Below, one piece after another: positions 23,698 to 36,006 of a stretch of DNA of 64,000 nucleotides. The notes under the pieces are model-generated. The model saw only the letters and a program-made list of their open reading frames with translations, had not been told where the DNA came from and ran no database searches. Position 1 is the stretch's first letter. Every line of letters begins with the position of its first letter. The translations under genes were made by a program, and so were the position numbers. Source of the stretch: Rhytidiadelphus loreus (taxonomy: Eukaryota > Streptophyta > Bryopsida > Hypnales > Hylocomiaceae); assembly GCA_947034895.1 (NCBI GenBank), contig OX344761.1, positions 25,184,863 to 25,248,862 of the forward strand. Reading direction: 5' to 3'.

Positions 23698-25657
23698 CTC
23701 CCCTTAAAATTAGTCATTGTCTTCAATGGCAAAACTAAGGTAATCATTTTGAAAGTCAACCTTCCTTTCCCAAGAAGCTTTATCTTTAGGATAATCCTTA
23801 GACTTTATCAACAAGCTTCGGAATGATTTATTCCGTAGATGCTGCATATCAACTTTTAGTATCTTCTAAGGTTCCGCAAGTAATGCTCTTCCAGGAGCAA
23901 CTTTAGGAAGCTCCAAGAGCACATGGCTTAGATTGAAAACATATTTTTGCAGTAAATTCATATGAAAAACATTGTGAATTTTCCAATTGCTAGGCAAGTT
24001 CAATTCATAAACTACTAGTCCTATACATTTGATAATTTCAAATGGACTGCAAAATCGAGGAGATAATTTCTTTAATTTACCAAGCTCAAAATCAAATTCT
24101 TACATCAATTCCACCTCCTTACATTGTCTGTCTACTTAAATTTGGTTGAGTTGACAAGTACCTCAAAAACTAATGATCAGTTTCAATCCTAAATTTCAAC
24201 CCTAATAAATAATGTCTCCAAACTTTCAAGGCATAAATGACAACCAACAATTTTTTTCATGAATTGGATAATTTAACTCCGCAGCATTTAACTTTCAAGA
24301 TTCAAATGCAACCACTTGTCTAATTTGCATCAAAACAACTCCAATTGCTAAATCACTAGCATTGGTGTATAAAACTATATTTCCCTTTGATGGATCAATA
24401 ATCGTCAAAATAGGTGTGCACATGAGTTAGAGCTAATTTTAAAGCAAAAAAATTCAAATCACATTCATGATTCCAAACAATCAAATCAAACCTTCTTTTC
24501 AACAAAGTAGTCATAGGGGCAACTACTTTAGAGAATCTTTTTGCAAACCTTTTATAATAACTGGCAAGGTCTAAGAAAATTCTTACTTCAATCTTATCTT
24601 TGGATATTGCCCAATCCTCAATCACCTTGACCTTTTTAAGATCAACCAGAATTCCATCATCAGAAAAAAGATGACCAAGATAATCAACTTGAGATTTAAA
24701 AACTCACACTTGCTCATCTTAGCAAAGAGTTTATCTTCAATCAAAATTCCATCTTTAGAATAAAGATGATCAAGGTAATCAACCTAGGGTTTAAAAAAAA
24801 AATCAAACTTGCTCATCTTGTCAAAGAGTTTATCATCAATCAAAATAGCAAACATCTTTCGAAGGTTTTCTTTGTATTCTTCCATTATCTAAGAATATAT
24901 TAACAAATTGTCCATGAACACAAGCACAAACTATTTGAGTTTTGACAAAGTAAAGTATTCATCAACGCCAACAAATCATTTAATTGATTCTCTAATTCAA
25001 TGTTTTGAGCTAACGAATGTCAATAAGGTATGTATATCTATAGCATGGTCAATTTCTCTAACAACTAAGAATTCTTCAATTCATCTAAGAATACATTCTC
25101 AAATTTCATCAAGACTGAATTCATCTTCAATTTCATCAAGAAATTCATCCACAATTCCATCTAGAAATTCATCCTCAATTTCATCTAGAATGACTTGACA
25201 TCAATTGAAAACTTAATTTTTTTCATTTCATTATGCACCTCATTTATATGTATTAGATATACTTTATGGTTTTCTTAAATAGTGGACCTTTTCATTTGTA
25301 AATGAGAAAGTATAGGAACATTAAGTCTTAGTCTCTTACCTTTAATGATGAAAGGCTTTCCACCTTTGAGCTTTCTATAAAAAGCTCCTTCCTTTCAAGC
25401 TATCTAAGCAAACACTTGATGCAACTACACTATATCCAAGATCACATCATAATAAGCTCCATTGCAAGCTTCAAATTCAACTTTCATAGATCTTTAGTAG
25501 CAACTTGATTTCCAAAAGAAATCTTTCAAAAAACATCTTTAGCAAATTTCTTCAATGCAAATTTGAATCTATCTAATATAAAGATTAATCAATATTTCTA
25601 AAATAAACACAATGGAATTTCCTTACACATCCAAAATTAACCTGCTTTGTTACCAAT
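23698..25657 (-). pseudogene. Ty3/gypsy pol remnant: RT, RNase H, integrase C-terminus and chromodomain
   Basis: Reading the minus strand, FVLVFMDNLLIYS (about 24940-24900) is the RT catalytic box with the second Asp changed to Asn. ASYYKRFAKRFSKVVAPMTT (near 24540) is the typical RT/RNase H connection. LNYPIHEK and LRYLSTQPNLSRQ are RNase H. Directly after that come LKKLSPRFCSPFEIIKCIG, LNLPSNWKIHNVFHMN and LLQKYVFNLSH, the integrase C-terminal GPY-type region. KASWEREVDF near 23770 resembles the end of a chromodomain. The integrase catalytic core is missing. Many stops are present. The segment from 25000 to 25657 shows no recognisable gag. Confidence 0.85.
24650..24843 (-). repeat. Tandem duplication within the gypsy RT
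   Basis: Two adjacent ~97-bp units (about 24650-24744 and 24745-24843) encode the same RT segment twice: DKLFAKMSKCEF in one and DKLFDKMSKFDF in the other. Each is followed by the LxxLxHL-like block. They share TTGCTCATCTT and AAAGAGTTTATC words in order. Confidence 0.75.
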
Positions 25658-26074
25658 TGTCACCTAACTCCAAGTTCCAACACACATGTGTTAAGTCCTT
25701 GATCTAAATCTAAATCTTCTATTTGGAGTTATCTAACTTCAAGTTCCAACACACATGTGTTAAGTCCTTGATCTAAATCTAAATCTTCTATTTGGAGTTA
25801 TCTAACTTCAAGTTCCAACACACATGTGTTAAGTCTAGTGCACTAGTCATCCAAGTGGAGTTGTCTAACTCTATTGCATAAATCTACCATTGGGAGATAT
25901 CTATCTCCAAGCAATCTTTGCTTATCCACTAGTGCACAACTCATCATGGATTAGTTCATCCATTAATGCATTCATCCATAAAAGGTCATGACATGAAAGT
26001 CATGACACAATCATCATAAATCTTTCATCTATCAATGCATTCATCCATCAAAGGTTGTGACGAGGGTCATGACA
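25658..26074 (-). repeat. 5' LTR of the gypsy element (three copies of an internal ~68-bp unit)
   Basis: The plus strand runs from TGTCACCTAACTCC to GGGTCATGACA. The unit carrying AAGTTCCAACACACATGTGT is repeated three times at about 68-bp spacing. The adjoining primer-binding site is at about 25643-25657. Confidence 0.87.
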
Positions 26075-27579
26075 TTAGTTTTTCATTTTGTTTTTAAAGG
26101 GAGGGCAAGCTTGTTGCTCTCTCATTCCATCCTAGTGCAATTGAATTCTATATTCTATTCTCTATTCCAAGTCATCACGTGTGCTTTCTAGGTTTAGATT
26201 CTTGCATTGTTTTTGTTTATTTTGTGCATATGAGTGCTAGCGTGTGTGTGTGAGAGGGGACAATTATGGAGGAATCCGGATCTGTAGTAGTCAATTCAGA
26301 GTAAGGACTCTGTGGAGAGGTTTAGGTTTGTGAAGGAGGACTTGTGTGTGATGCCTTTAAATTACCGGAACGGTAATCCAATAGCACCCAGAAGTGGTGT
26401 GGATGCGGGTCCAAAATCCAAGAGTAGTTCCGTGTGGGGTTAAGCAACTGCCTTAAAGAAAAGTGCTAAGTACCGGAAGGTTTGCCAACCTCCGGATCAA
26501 TCTAGATACTTAGAAGCAGTCTCTTCTTTGTTCTGGATGTCTTCAAATTTGTCGTTGTAGTACATAGACCTAAGGCGTCTTGAGTGACCTGCTTTCTGTT
26601 TATTTGGAAAGTTGTAAGGGTGTTGTTTTTTCCCCTGGGCTGCATCTATAGTTCTTGGGTTGTGTTTGTTTGTTTTGTGTTGAGAGAGTAGAGTTTAGAA
26701 CTACAAGTAGTAAAATCCCTACCCCTCTAAAGATCAAGAGTGGACCCTCTGAGGGTAAAACAGAGGTAACTAAAACCAACACAATTTAAATTTGATCCCA
26801 CCATAGTTGGATGGACTATGGTACCAAGCAACTCATCAACATCCAAGATTGAATTCATGACCATGTAAATGGTGTGCTTAGGCCAAAGCCACTAAGCGAA
26901 GACCAAAGGTGCTTTACAATCCATCACATAGTAATCTAAACTAGAGAAAAATCTTTATAATCTAGAAGGTAGTATGATTCTCTAGAATTTGTATGAGCAT
27001 TAGAAATCCTTTTGTTTTTCAAGAACAAGTGCCTTGGAAATGTCATTTCCTTGCCATCTCCAATAATCTTAGGAGTTGCAAATTACAATGTATGCAAATC
27101 ACGACTATAAAAATAAAATGAAATAAAACATGGTTTCATTGGAGAAGTTTTTCAAGGACAAATAATTCATAAGAACACTCTCTAAGATAATTTATTATGC
27201 ATTAGTTAATCTTTAAAGCTTGTTTAGGCGCTTAAGCATCTAATGTGAAGTATATATTAGATTGATTTATTTATCTTCAATTTTTTTAATCCCTAAAGAA
27301 ACAAAGAACTAGTGGAGTCCTTGAAATGTGCAAAAATCTATATTTGTCAAAGAAAACAACCCTATTGGATATCAGTATGATTTAAGAATAGCTAGTGCCA
27401 TGGATCAACGCAATTTTCTTATTTTTGAAAAAAAAATCAAGTCTACAAGATGTATTCTATAGCCCATTATATAGACCTATATTTGTATTTTTGATCAAAT
27501 TTAATATGATTTTCTCAAATACCAAGACATGACTCCACACAAGTAAAAGTTGCAGTACTTTCAAAGGATGACCGGAGTA
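26075..27579. other. AT-rich region beside the gypsy element, no gene recognised
   Basis: Between about 26090 and 26830 the composition is less AT-rich (GTGTGTGTGTGAGAGGGG at about 26242; a TACCGGAACGGTAAT stretch), and the style resembles the 20.9-21.2 kb stretch, so it may be an untranslated piece of the same kind of element. No supported ORF. Confidence 0.4.
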
Positions 27580-28312
27580 GGGTGATTGCAAAAAAGACCA
27601 ATACTATTTTGCATCACATTTAGAGTGATGGAGTTGACATCTGCTATAACTTTTGAAGTATGAACTCGATGAACTTGAAATTTTTATAGGAGATGGCTAA
27701 CTTGATTGTAATCATATTCTTTATTTTTATAAATTAAGAAAAAATCATTTTATATTTAAAATTCAATTGTGCTAATTTGTTGCACTTTAAGGCTTAGGAT
27801 TTTAATGTACTAGGGAGTACCCAAATCAATCATCTAAGGTTGAAGTTTTTGTGGTCTATTATCACAATAGGTGTGCATGTGCATACCTAGGAGCAACTAA
27901 AAATACACTATTTTATGTCCTCCACATTCATACAAATAGGGTTCCATGGGCCATGGGTGCATGTATTTGTAAACATTGAAGATGGTTTTGACTTCATTCT
28001 TTTGGTGAAATTAGATCACCATCAAGTCCTTATATATTGACAATTTTTTGTTCATAATTTTCTATTTATTAATAATTTATATCCTAATGTATTTGTTTTC
28101 TATGGCAAACTATCTTTTTTCACATAGTGTTGTTTTAGTACTCACAAGTAGTCCATAGTACTTGCTACAATATTTATAGCAATTGATTTTTTTGGTCAAT
28201 GGTTGAGATTGTTTTGCTACAAAGTTCTTATTGTACTAAGTGTGTGAAATCTAGTTTTTGGCAAAACACCACAAAAAATAGCCAATCTTTCTTGCAACCA
28301 TCATGTAGCACG
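27580..28312 (+). repeat. MITE-C copy 2
   Basis: It starts GGGTGATTGCAAAAAAGACC and ends with a degraded TTGCAACCATCAT. The interior follows copy 1 segment by segment (CACATTTAGAGTGATGGAGTTG near the start; GCAAAACACCAC and CCAATCTTTCTTGCAA at the end). Same orientation as copy 1. Confidence 0.78.
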
Positions 28313-28607
28313 TAATCATTGTATATTATGTTACTTGCTAACTACTTCCAAGCCTAAAAAAATACATTAGAAATTTAGTTGAAGGGGTTGGTTTCACTTT
28401 TAAAGATTAAAGATTTCATTCAATCTTCAAATATAACACTATAAATGGATCCTTGTGGTAGACAATATTACCAAAATGAAAATATGTATTATAAAATGTT
28501 ATTCATAAGAATAGTTTAGTGGTGATTTTCAAACAAAAGTTGTATTTTTTGAGTCATATACCATATTAATACAATTGAATCTACTATTTCACTAATGAAA
28601 TTAAAAA

Positions 28608-29333
28608 GTGGTTGGAAGAAAGACCGATTAGTTTTTGTAGTGTTTTGCCAAAATTACAATTTGTGTGCTTAGTTCTAGGAGTACTATGAAACAAAACAAT
28701 CTCAGTCATTGATCCAAAAAATCAACAACTAAAAGTATTGTTGCAAGTACTATGACTACTTGCAAATACTGAAACAATAATATTTGAAAAAAAGGCAATT
28801 TTTCACAAGAAATAGATATAATGAGGTATAAATTAATAATAAATAAATAAGCATGAAAAAAAAACTAAAAACTGGAAATTTCTAAGGATTTGATGGTGAT
28901 ATGATTTCACCAAAAAAATGAAGTCAAAACCATCTTCAATGTTCAAAAATGCGCTCGCAAGGGAGCCCTATTTGCACAAATATGGAGGCCATAAAATAAT
29001 GTATTTTTAGATTTCCCTTGATAGGCACATGTCATCCTATTTTAGAAATAGACCACATAAATTTCAGCTTTAGATCATTAATTTTGGGTACTCCCTAGTA
29101 CTAAAAACTCCTAAACCTCAAAGTGCGACAAATTAGCAAAATTGTCTTTTAAATATAAAATGATTTTTTTTAATTTTCTAAAAAAATATGGGATATGATT
29201 ATAATAAAGTTAGCCGTCTCCAATCAAAATTTCAAGTTCATTGGGTTCTACCCTTCAAAAGTTCTAGCAAAAAAACAATTTTATCACTTTTAAATGTGAT
29301 GCAAAATAGTACTGATCTTTCTTGCAATCACCC
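28608..29333 (-). repeat. MITE-C copy 3, inverted relative to copies 1 and 2
   Basis: It begins GTGGTTGGAAGAAAGACC and ends CTTTCTTGCAATCACCC. The interior is the reverse complement of copy 2 (AGTGTTTTGCCAAAA near the start; CACTTTTAAATGTGATGCAA near the end). TAAA(A) on both flanks may be the target duplication. Copies 2 and 3 lie 295 bp apart as an imperfect inverted pair. Confidence 0.78.
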
Positions 29334-32124
29334 TAAAATAATGGAAGAAGTTACTCCCTCCATCCCAAAATGATTGTCAACTTTGAATGTCATGTTCTTT
29401 TAAGGTTGTTTTGAGTAGGTCAAAAATATACTCCCTTGGGTCTAATTTTGTTTAGGTTGCAATGAACACATGCAATGTTCTCTTGAGAATGTTCTTCATT
29501 GATTCTAGTGATATAAAATTTGGAGCCTTTCTTAATTATAGTTAATGAAATTGGCTTAATAAAATATTAGCAAAATTGTGGACAATCATTTTAGGATGGA
29601 AGGAGTATATGTTTTGAAAGGATGAGAATGATCAATATTGGATTCTTTGGACTACTAATATAACATTGTTAACACTCTTGAAGGCCCACAAATATAGGCT
29701 CAAATCAAGGAAACATCCTTTGTGTGGGTTAGGCAATACATGCCACCTCATTTTTTAGAGAAACATTCATTCCCAGACCCTAAACTCTCTTGTAAGTTAA
29801 AAGGGACAATGCGAATTGGTGAACAAAATTTATTAACACTCTAATAACTTTGGTAAAATTTGGTTGTTATCAAATGAAGTGTAAGATTACTAGTCTCCTT
29901 AACTTAAGATAAAAAATCTAACAAGTAAAGAATATTTTGCTTCAAACCATATAGTGTGGAAACTTTTGATTTGCGCTTAATTTTTAAAAGACTTCACATC
30001 CACTAGATGGATTATGAATGTTTATAAGAACTTTGTGCTAGAGCTACACAAAACAAATGAAGTACATCCAACTATGTTGAAAAAGCAATTTTATCTATTC
30101 TTTAGTAATATGCCTAGCTTGATCACTCAATGCATCATGATTTTGTACAAGGTTCTCAAAAAGAATACATCATGTAAGGATGTGAAGAAGAATTTGCAAA
30201 CATGAAGATCTCATGTCTAGATTCTTCTCATACCACAATTTAATTTATCATACAACTCGAACTCTACATTCTTGCTACTATCAAGGAGTCATAGGGGTTA
30301 ATTAGTTAATAGTGTGATGAGGATTTAATTATATCATGGAGTATGGAAGTTGAAGGTGAACATGCAAGGGGTGGGGTGGGGATTTGGACAAAACACATAG
30401 ATGGGTCAAAATAAATTTTGATTTTTTGCATAGAAATTTACAACAATTGTTTTCCAAAGTTGAAGTTGTTAGTTGGCATGGAATTCAAGTACATCTTGTA
30501 AAAATTGAGGAGGTCAAACCAAATTTTGAAAAAATATTTTCAACTTTGAACTTAAACTTTTGGGTTGTTTTGAATTGAATGATGTACAAGGCGAAGCCAC
30601 TCCTAAAATGTAGTTTCTCCTATTCATATAGAAGTGACCCTATTTACATCGATACCTTAAAATGAGTCCGTTTGTCTTGTTTGTTACAATGAAATCTCCA
30701 GAGCCATATGTCCTCTGGTCATATTCTTGTTACTGTTGAAAAGCTCTTTGCAAGGAGGGGTGCACATGCTTTGTTTTGTGGTGTTTGGACCTACAATGTG
30801 GAAAGATATTGAATTTCAAAGTTTTTCTAAATTAAAAAAATTAGAAAATTAATTTTGTTTATTTATTTATTTTAGTTGTGGAAAATGCGCATGTCAGACT
30901 AGTAGAAGTGAAAGCATGATCCAACATGGTAAAGACAATTTGGACTCGACTTGAAAACATGAATCAAAGTTCATTTCTAAGTTTCACTCCAACATGAGGA
31001 TCACTCATTCAAAGCTTCTTCGCATGCAAGGACCAAACCGGAGGTGGTGCCAAGTTGTAAGGTCAAGTTGATACCGTATTATGCTTTTGGACAAGCACTG
31101 TTTCTCCAAATAAATAAAAAATCCACTTTTCTATAAATGTTTGATATTAAGTGGCATGTGGCAACCAATGAATGAGGTGAACTACATAGACAACCAATGA
31201 ATGAGGTGAGACAACAAGACAAGTGGAAGATACTTTTAGAAAGATGGTAAGTCAAGTTGATGGGAAGGAGAACAGGCTTGCAAATCCTATAATAATCAAG
31301 GAGGGTGCCGAGAAAGAATCCTAGAACTAGCAAGAGCTCCACATCGGTCCACAATTTTGGCAAGCGAACCTCGCTGGGACCGGCCGGTTGGAGATCCGGT
31401 CCGGTCCGGTCCGATCCTCCATGCGAACAGACTCTTCTTCCTTCTTCTACTTTACTAGCTGAGGTCAATGCGAAATTTCCTTGTGAGAAACTGAACCCCT
31501 TCGAAACATCTCCGCAAAAACGGCACTACAAGACATACTGTGCTGTACTACACTAACGTACTACCCAATTAACACCCAAGCAAGACAGAATATGAACGGC
31601 GCAGACGCACAGTACAGTACAAAGCGGAGTTGGTAAGCTTAACTTAATGGAGTGCAGGTGGAGTGTAAGTACGTACTCTCCACTCGTACATGAATCAATC
31701 AGTTAGTCCACCACGAAAGCTAAATTTTGGAACTTGAACCGAAACATTTCCAATAAAATATTATTACTATCACTTCAGTCTTTCCAATTGACAAACACCT
31801 GCTGGAAGGATCGAAGCCAACTTCACCAGCTGATCGAGCGATCGAATGCACGGGATCGATTTGATTTTGTGAAATGCATGGGGCCGCGTGGATCATCGAT
31901 GACTCTCCGTTCACTCATGGGGCAATTAACAAGCTAGGAATTGAATGAATATCACTGTGACCGCAGCCTACATCGATTCGAGAGCAATCGTACGTTCGAG
32001 TATATATCTTATTGAGGAAACTTGTGCATTGCTGATGGAAGAAGTGGCGAGGAGTGTGGACAGCGCGTGCTTGGCCAGGGCACGCGTGGGACTGCCTGGG
32101 AAGCCAGATATATGATCAGCTCAG
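29334..32124. other. Intergenic region; short GC-rich island at 31.3-32.1 kb
   Basis: No supported gene. Around 31374-31416 the plus strand has a CCGGT-rich run (GGTCCGGTCCGGTCCG). At 31167-31212 the phrase CAACCAATGAATGAGGTGA is present twice in tandem. The 31.3-32.1 kb stretch is less AT-rich than its surroundings, but its open frames begin only at non-ATG codons, so I do not call a gene. Confidence 0.4.
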
Positions 32125-32569
32125 TACACTAAAAAGGATATTTAGTGTTGGATTACATTTAGTGTAATTACCACCCTACTTGACCCTACACTAAATGTCA
32201 ATTTCAGGACGATTGTGTAGTGCTAAACTTCAATGCGCCGTCTTTGTAACACTAAATGGAAACACTAAATGGAAAATCTGAAATCTGACCCACTAAATCT
32301 GAAATCTGAAATCTGAAATTTGTAAATGAAATGTAACACTAAATGTAAACCTCTTCATATTTCAATGAAATGTAACACTAAATGTAAACCTCTTCATATT
32401 TCAATGAAATGTAACACTAAATGTAAACCTCTTCATATTTCAGATTTACCATAGAGTACTTTTAGTGTTAGAAATTACATTTAGTGTTACTTACTTTAGT
32501 AGGGTAAATGATATTTAGTGTCATGGTTCGCAAATAGTGTTGCCAACACTAAATATCCTTTTTAGTGTA
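32125..32569 (+). repeat. MITE-D copy 1 (445 bp), with 5-bp flanking repeat CTCAG
   Basis: It has perfect terminal inverted repeats of about 27 bp, beginning TACACTAAAAAGGATATTTA. CTCAG flanks both ends. Inside, the motif CACTAAATG and its complement recur many times, and a 39-bp unit (GTAACACTAAATGTAAACC core) is repeated three times at about 32330-32441. No ORF. The CACTA start is shared with CACTA elements, but the 5-bp flank is not the usual 3 bp, so superfamily is open. Confidence 0.85.
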
Positions 32570-32768
32570 CTCAGAGCACCGTTATGTACCTGCCATGCCT
32601 CAAATGGGCACATCACGTACGGAAAAGAAATCAGTTTAGGGAGCCTGGTGACTTGATCGATCCACATTGTGGAAAGGTGGCCGGGCTTGGCATGCATTCC
32701 TTGGAAAAAGGGCGAGATTTTCTTGGATTCACCCAAAAGTGAAGTCCGTCACCCTTCAATGTTCAACG

Positions 32769-33180
32769 TCTAAAAGCATCACCACCCGTTTTCTAAAATG
32801 CGGGGTGGTTTGTCTTGCAAAATGCGGGCCCATGGATCCAATTTGCAAGCCAAACCGCCCCACCCATTGCATGCTATAACCGCATTTTACAAGAATGATA
32901 AGTAATTTTCCAAATTTGGACTACTTTGCAAGGTCCACCAATGGGCTATAGTAGTAAAGGTCCGTACCTTGGGGGAAGTGCCGGTACTCTTGTCTCATGT
33001 GGTTTGCAAGCCAATTTGCAAGCCATGCTTTGGTTTGCAAAACCCCCCATTTTGCAAGCCACCCAAGGCTTTTTGCCCGGCCTCTTAACAAGCTCATTTG
33101 TTTTGCAAGACGGATGGGGCACTTTTGCAAGCCGCCTTGGACAAGTCATCCGTGTTGCAAGACAAGTGGGGATGCTCTAA
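32769..33180. repeat. TIR-bounded element packed with TTTGCAAGCC motifs
   Basis: The left end CTAAAAGCATCACCAC and the complement of the right end, TTAGAGCATCCCCAC, are imperfect inverted repeats about 410 bp apart. Between them TTTGCAAG or TTGCAAGAC/TTGCAAAA occurs about ten times on the plus strand, and the stretch is relatively GC-rich. The open frames across it differ between strands and seem to be by-products of the repeated motif. Confidence 0.55.
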
Positions 33181-35580
33181 GGGCCTCATGTCATGTGAAC
33201 CAAGTGGGTCAAGTTTGCAAGGGAGCTACAGGGACCAAGTTTGGAATTGTCTTGTCATGTGGACCCGGTGGGTGGAGGAGAAATGGAATAAGAATCCTCC
33301 ATGTGTTGATTCCCTTAAGATTGTCCAATCTCAACCTCAATGGGATTGTCCACCAATTTTAGTGAAACTTGAAATCCTCCTTTTCCACTCACTAAGGCCA
33401 ACAAGACAATTGATGTTCACTTCTTGACTTCTAGTGCTTCTTTTGCTCACTAAGCTCACATGGTAGGAGACCCTAATATACTGGAATGTATGCTGCCATT
33501 CGTGCCATCTCTAAAGGAATCTTGACAATTGTATTACAAAATCACTAATACGAGACGTACAACGGTACAAGGAGCAAGTGGCAAAGGGGACCCATTCTCC
33601 TCACTTAAAAAATTCCTCCCTCATGTAAGAGTCGTGCATGTTTTCTTTCTAGAATGTACTTCACTAATATATGAAGGCAAAATTGGGTGCATAGATGGAA
33701 ATGGGTATTTCTACCTTACACAGAAGACTAATGAGAGTGGGGCAACATTTGGTGAGCCCATCCAATTGGATTTGTTTGCTTGATGCCTACGGGGTGGGGA
33801 TACTATTTAGATTACCTTGGCTGTCTTGTCGAGTTGGGTCTTCATTCCATGCAAGGATGTGGATGTTCTCAAAGCATCTTAAAATAGAACAACATATTGA
33901 AATAGTAATTGTGAGGAGAAAGTGGGATCAGTGAAAAACAAAAAAATGTGATCCAATGCAACTTCTATCCACTTTTAAAGGTACGTTAGATTTTGGCTAT
34001 TATAGGATTATTTTTTTTGCTTTTATGTTGAGTGCAATATAGTTGTGGTTGTAAGGAATCCTAGCAATGACCACTAAACATATAGTTCTTGTAGCCAATC
34101 ATCTATCTTTGTTTTTGACACTAGCAACGTGAATAGTGTTCTTAGGTATGGCAAAAGTTGACAAAATGTGCACTTGCATTAGGAGGGAGAAACCGGCAAC
34201 TAATCTTCCCCTCCAAAAACAACAAGGGGCAAAAAAAGTCTTGGTAAGGGTGGGTAGTAGGGCTTTGGGGGGGGGCATAATACTGTAGGTGAAGGGCAAG
34301 GTCGGCACTTTAATGCCAAATATTTAATTAAAGTTCCCAAAAGTAGGGTCGGCAGTTTAAAATTAAAATTTCAAAAATTTGATATTATATTTAAGTAAAT
34401 ACAATATATTCGTCACCGGTTTCAAAAGTCACTTATTAGGATATGAGTGTAGTTGAAGAAAACAAGATCTTTATACAAATTGGATGGTAGGAGTTAAAAC
34501 AATCCATGTGGGATACATTAATGGTTAGGATTAGTAAGAGCTCAATCTTTAAATTATCTCGTATCCTTTAAGGATTCATAAGGAACAATAGATTTCATTA
34601 TAAAAGCGACCTCTCCACCCACCATCCTCACTATTAGTCAATGTAGGATTACCTATAGTTTGTCATCAAAAAATTACTTGATGGTACATGGTCTTTGAAC
34701 ATTTTGACTTATATTAGAATTTTTTTTTACAACAACTTGCTCATTTGATTTTTGCCAAATCCGTCAATTTTCTTCTTATAATTAATTTATTTTTTGGCAC
34801 TTTTATAAATAATTATTTTTCGCAGACCCTGCCCTTCACATATGATAGTGCCAAATTGCATAAAACAAAAATCAATTTGGCTGAAAATGGCAACAAATCA
34901 TGAAATTTTTCACTAATAATCTTCAATTATAAAAAATCTTGGATGTCAATGTTGGTGCACATGTCGGGTGGGGGACTTTTATTAGCTTGACCATTGCGGG
35001 ATTCTGTTGGGGAGCCACTACCGTGTAGATGTTCTCGGGATGTTGGTAATTGAACGCCTATGTTTCATCATTATTTTTAATTCCATAGAGAACAAGAACA
35101 ATGTGACTGGGAGGCTTTGTCTTAGGTGAACAACTCCAACTAAATCCTAACAGTGTTGTGCAATATGAAAACATTATACTAAACTTGAAGAATCAAACCT
35201 CGACAAAAGTAAAAAAACTAAAATTACACAAATTGTTACATAGAAGGGTGTTTAAGCTCCAAATTGACAAAATTCCTAACCTCATGATCCAATACTAACC
35301 TAGCCTTGGTTCCCCTCCAAATTCTCAAACTGTCTATTTTGCTTTTAGGGGCAGTGGAGAGAATGAATAAACCAGTTATCATCCACATTTTGAGTGTTTC
35401 ATGAAAATCTTTGGATGAGGGTATTTATGAAGGTCTTTAGATTTTGAAGATTTTACTTTGCAAATATTCTATAATTGAAAGGGTCCTAGTAGATCTAACC
35501 TCAAAAAATAACTTTAATTTTTAGTTCAAAAAATGATCTTTCACAAACGACTTGAATTAATCCCTAAAGGACCATCGTGT
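33181..35580. other. Intergenic region, no gene recognised
   Basis: Short frames at 33.1-33.9 kb have no family resemblance. A G-run (GGGGGGGGGCA-like) occurs near 34267. The rest is AT-rich and unstructured by eye. Confidence 0.45.
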
Positions 35581-36002
35581 TTAGAAGCCCAAAACTACAA
35601 AATACTCATTCCTAAAACAAAGTAAAAATTTTCATCAATAATTATTTTTTAACAAATTCAACCGTAGGATCTTTTGGTTGACTTGTTTAAGTACATTGTC
35701 TTAAAATTTTAGAGCAAATATCCCTATGAATTGCAAGTTTAATGTGCCTACACTTCAAAATATAGGTTTTTTTAGCCCTTCTAAAAGGTGAAGTTTTGTC
35801 TTTCAACATTTTTAGGAAAAAACTCATATGTCCTATGACTTGTCCATTTTGTCAATATATTGATAAATGGTTTAAAAACATATGAAAAAAAATTGAACCA
35901 ATTTTTTTTTCATATTCATCTTTAAAAAAATTGTAAAGTGGAAGGTGATATTGAATTTTAAAAAAACAATATGCTAATAAATTTTACATGGTCCTTTAGG
36001 GA
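35581..36002. repeat. piggyBac-type MITE, 422 bp, TTAA-flanked
   Basis: TTAA at 35577-35580 is followed by TCCCTAAAGGACCATCG. At the other end CATGGTCCTTTAGGGA precedes TTAA at 36003-36006. The termini are inverted repeats and match the CCCCTAAAGGACC termini at 52.8 and 54.2 kb. Non-coding, AT-rich interior. Confidence 0.75.
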
Positions 36003-36006
36003 TTAA

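Larger units (their letters stand above)
23354..26074 (-). mobile_element. Ty3/gypsy LTR retrotransposon with large internal deletion (chromovirus-like)
   Basis: Two direct repeats (23354-23692 and 25658-26074) bound a minus-strand pol remnant. The element starts TGTCATGACC and ends GGTGACA in its own orientation. Next to the right-hand (5') LTR, its strand reads TGGTAACAAAGCAGG, a primer-binding site of initiator-Met tRNA type. Next to the left-hand (3') LTR it reads AAGGGGAGG, the polypurine tract. Internal order and gene content match Ty3/gypsy elements, but the stretch is only about 2 kb instead of 4-5 kb. Confidence 0.88.

Noticed and set aside
31079..31556. Possible gene in the GC-rich island
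   Set aside because: Frames on both strands begin at TTG or other non-ATG codons or are short, and no recognisable domain or splice pattern was found.
32926..33427. Overlapping open frames on both strands at 32.9-33.4 kb
   Set aside because: They arise from the repeated TTTGCAAGCC motif, which is open in several frames. Peptides differ completely by frame and have no family look.
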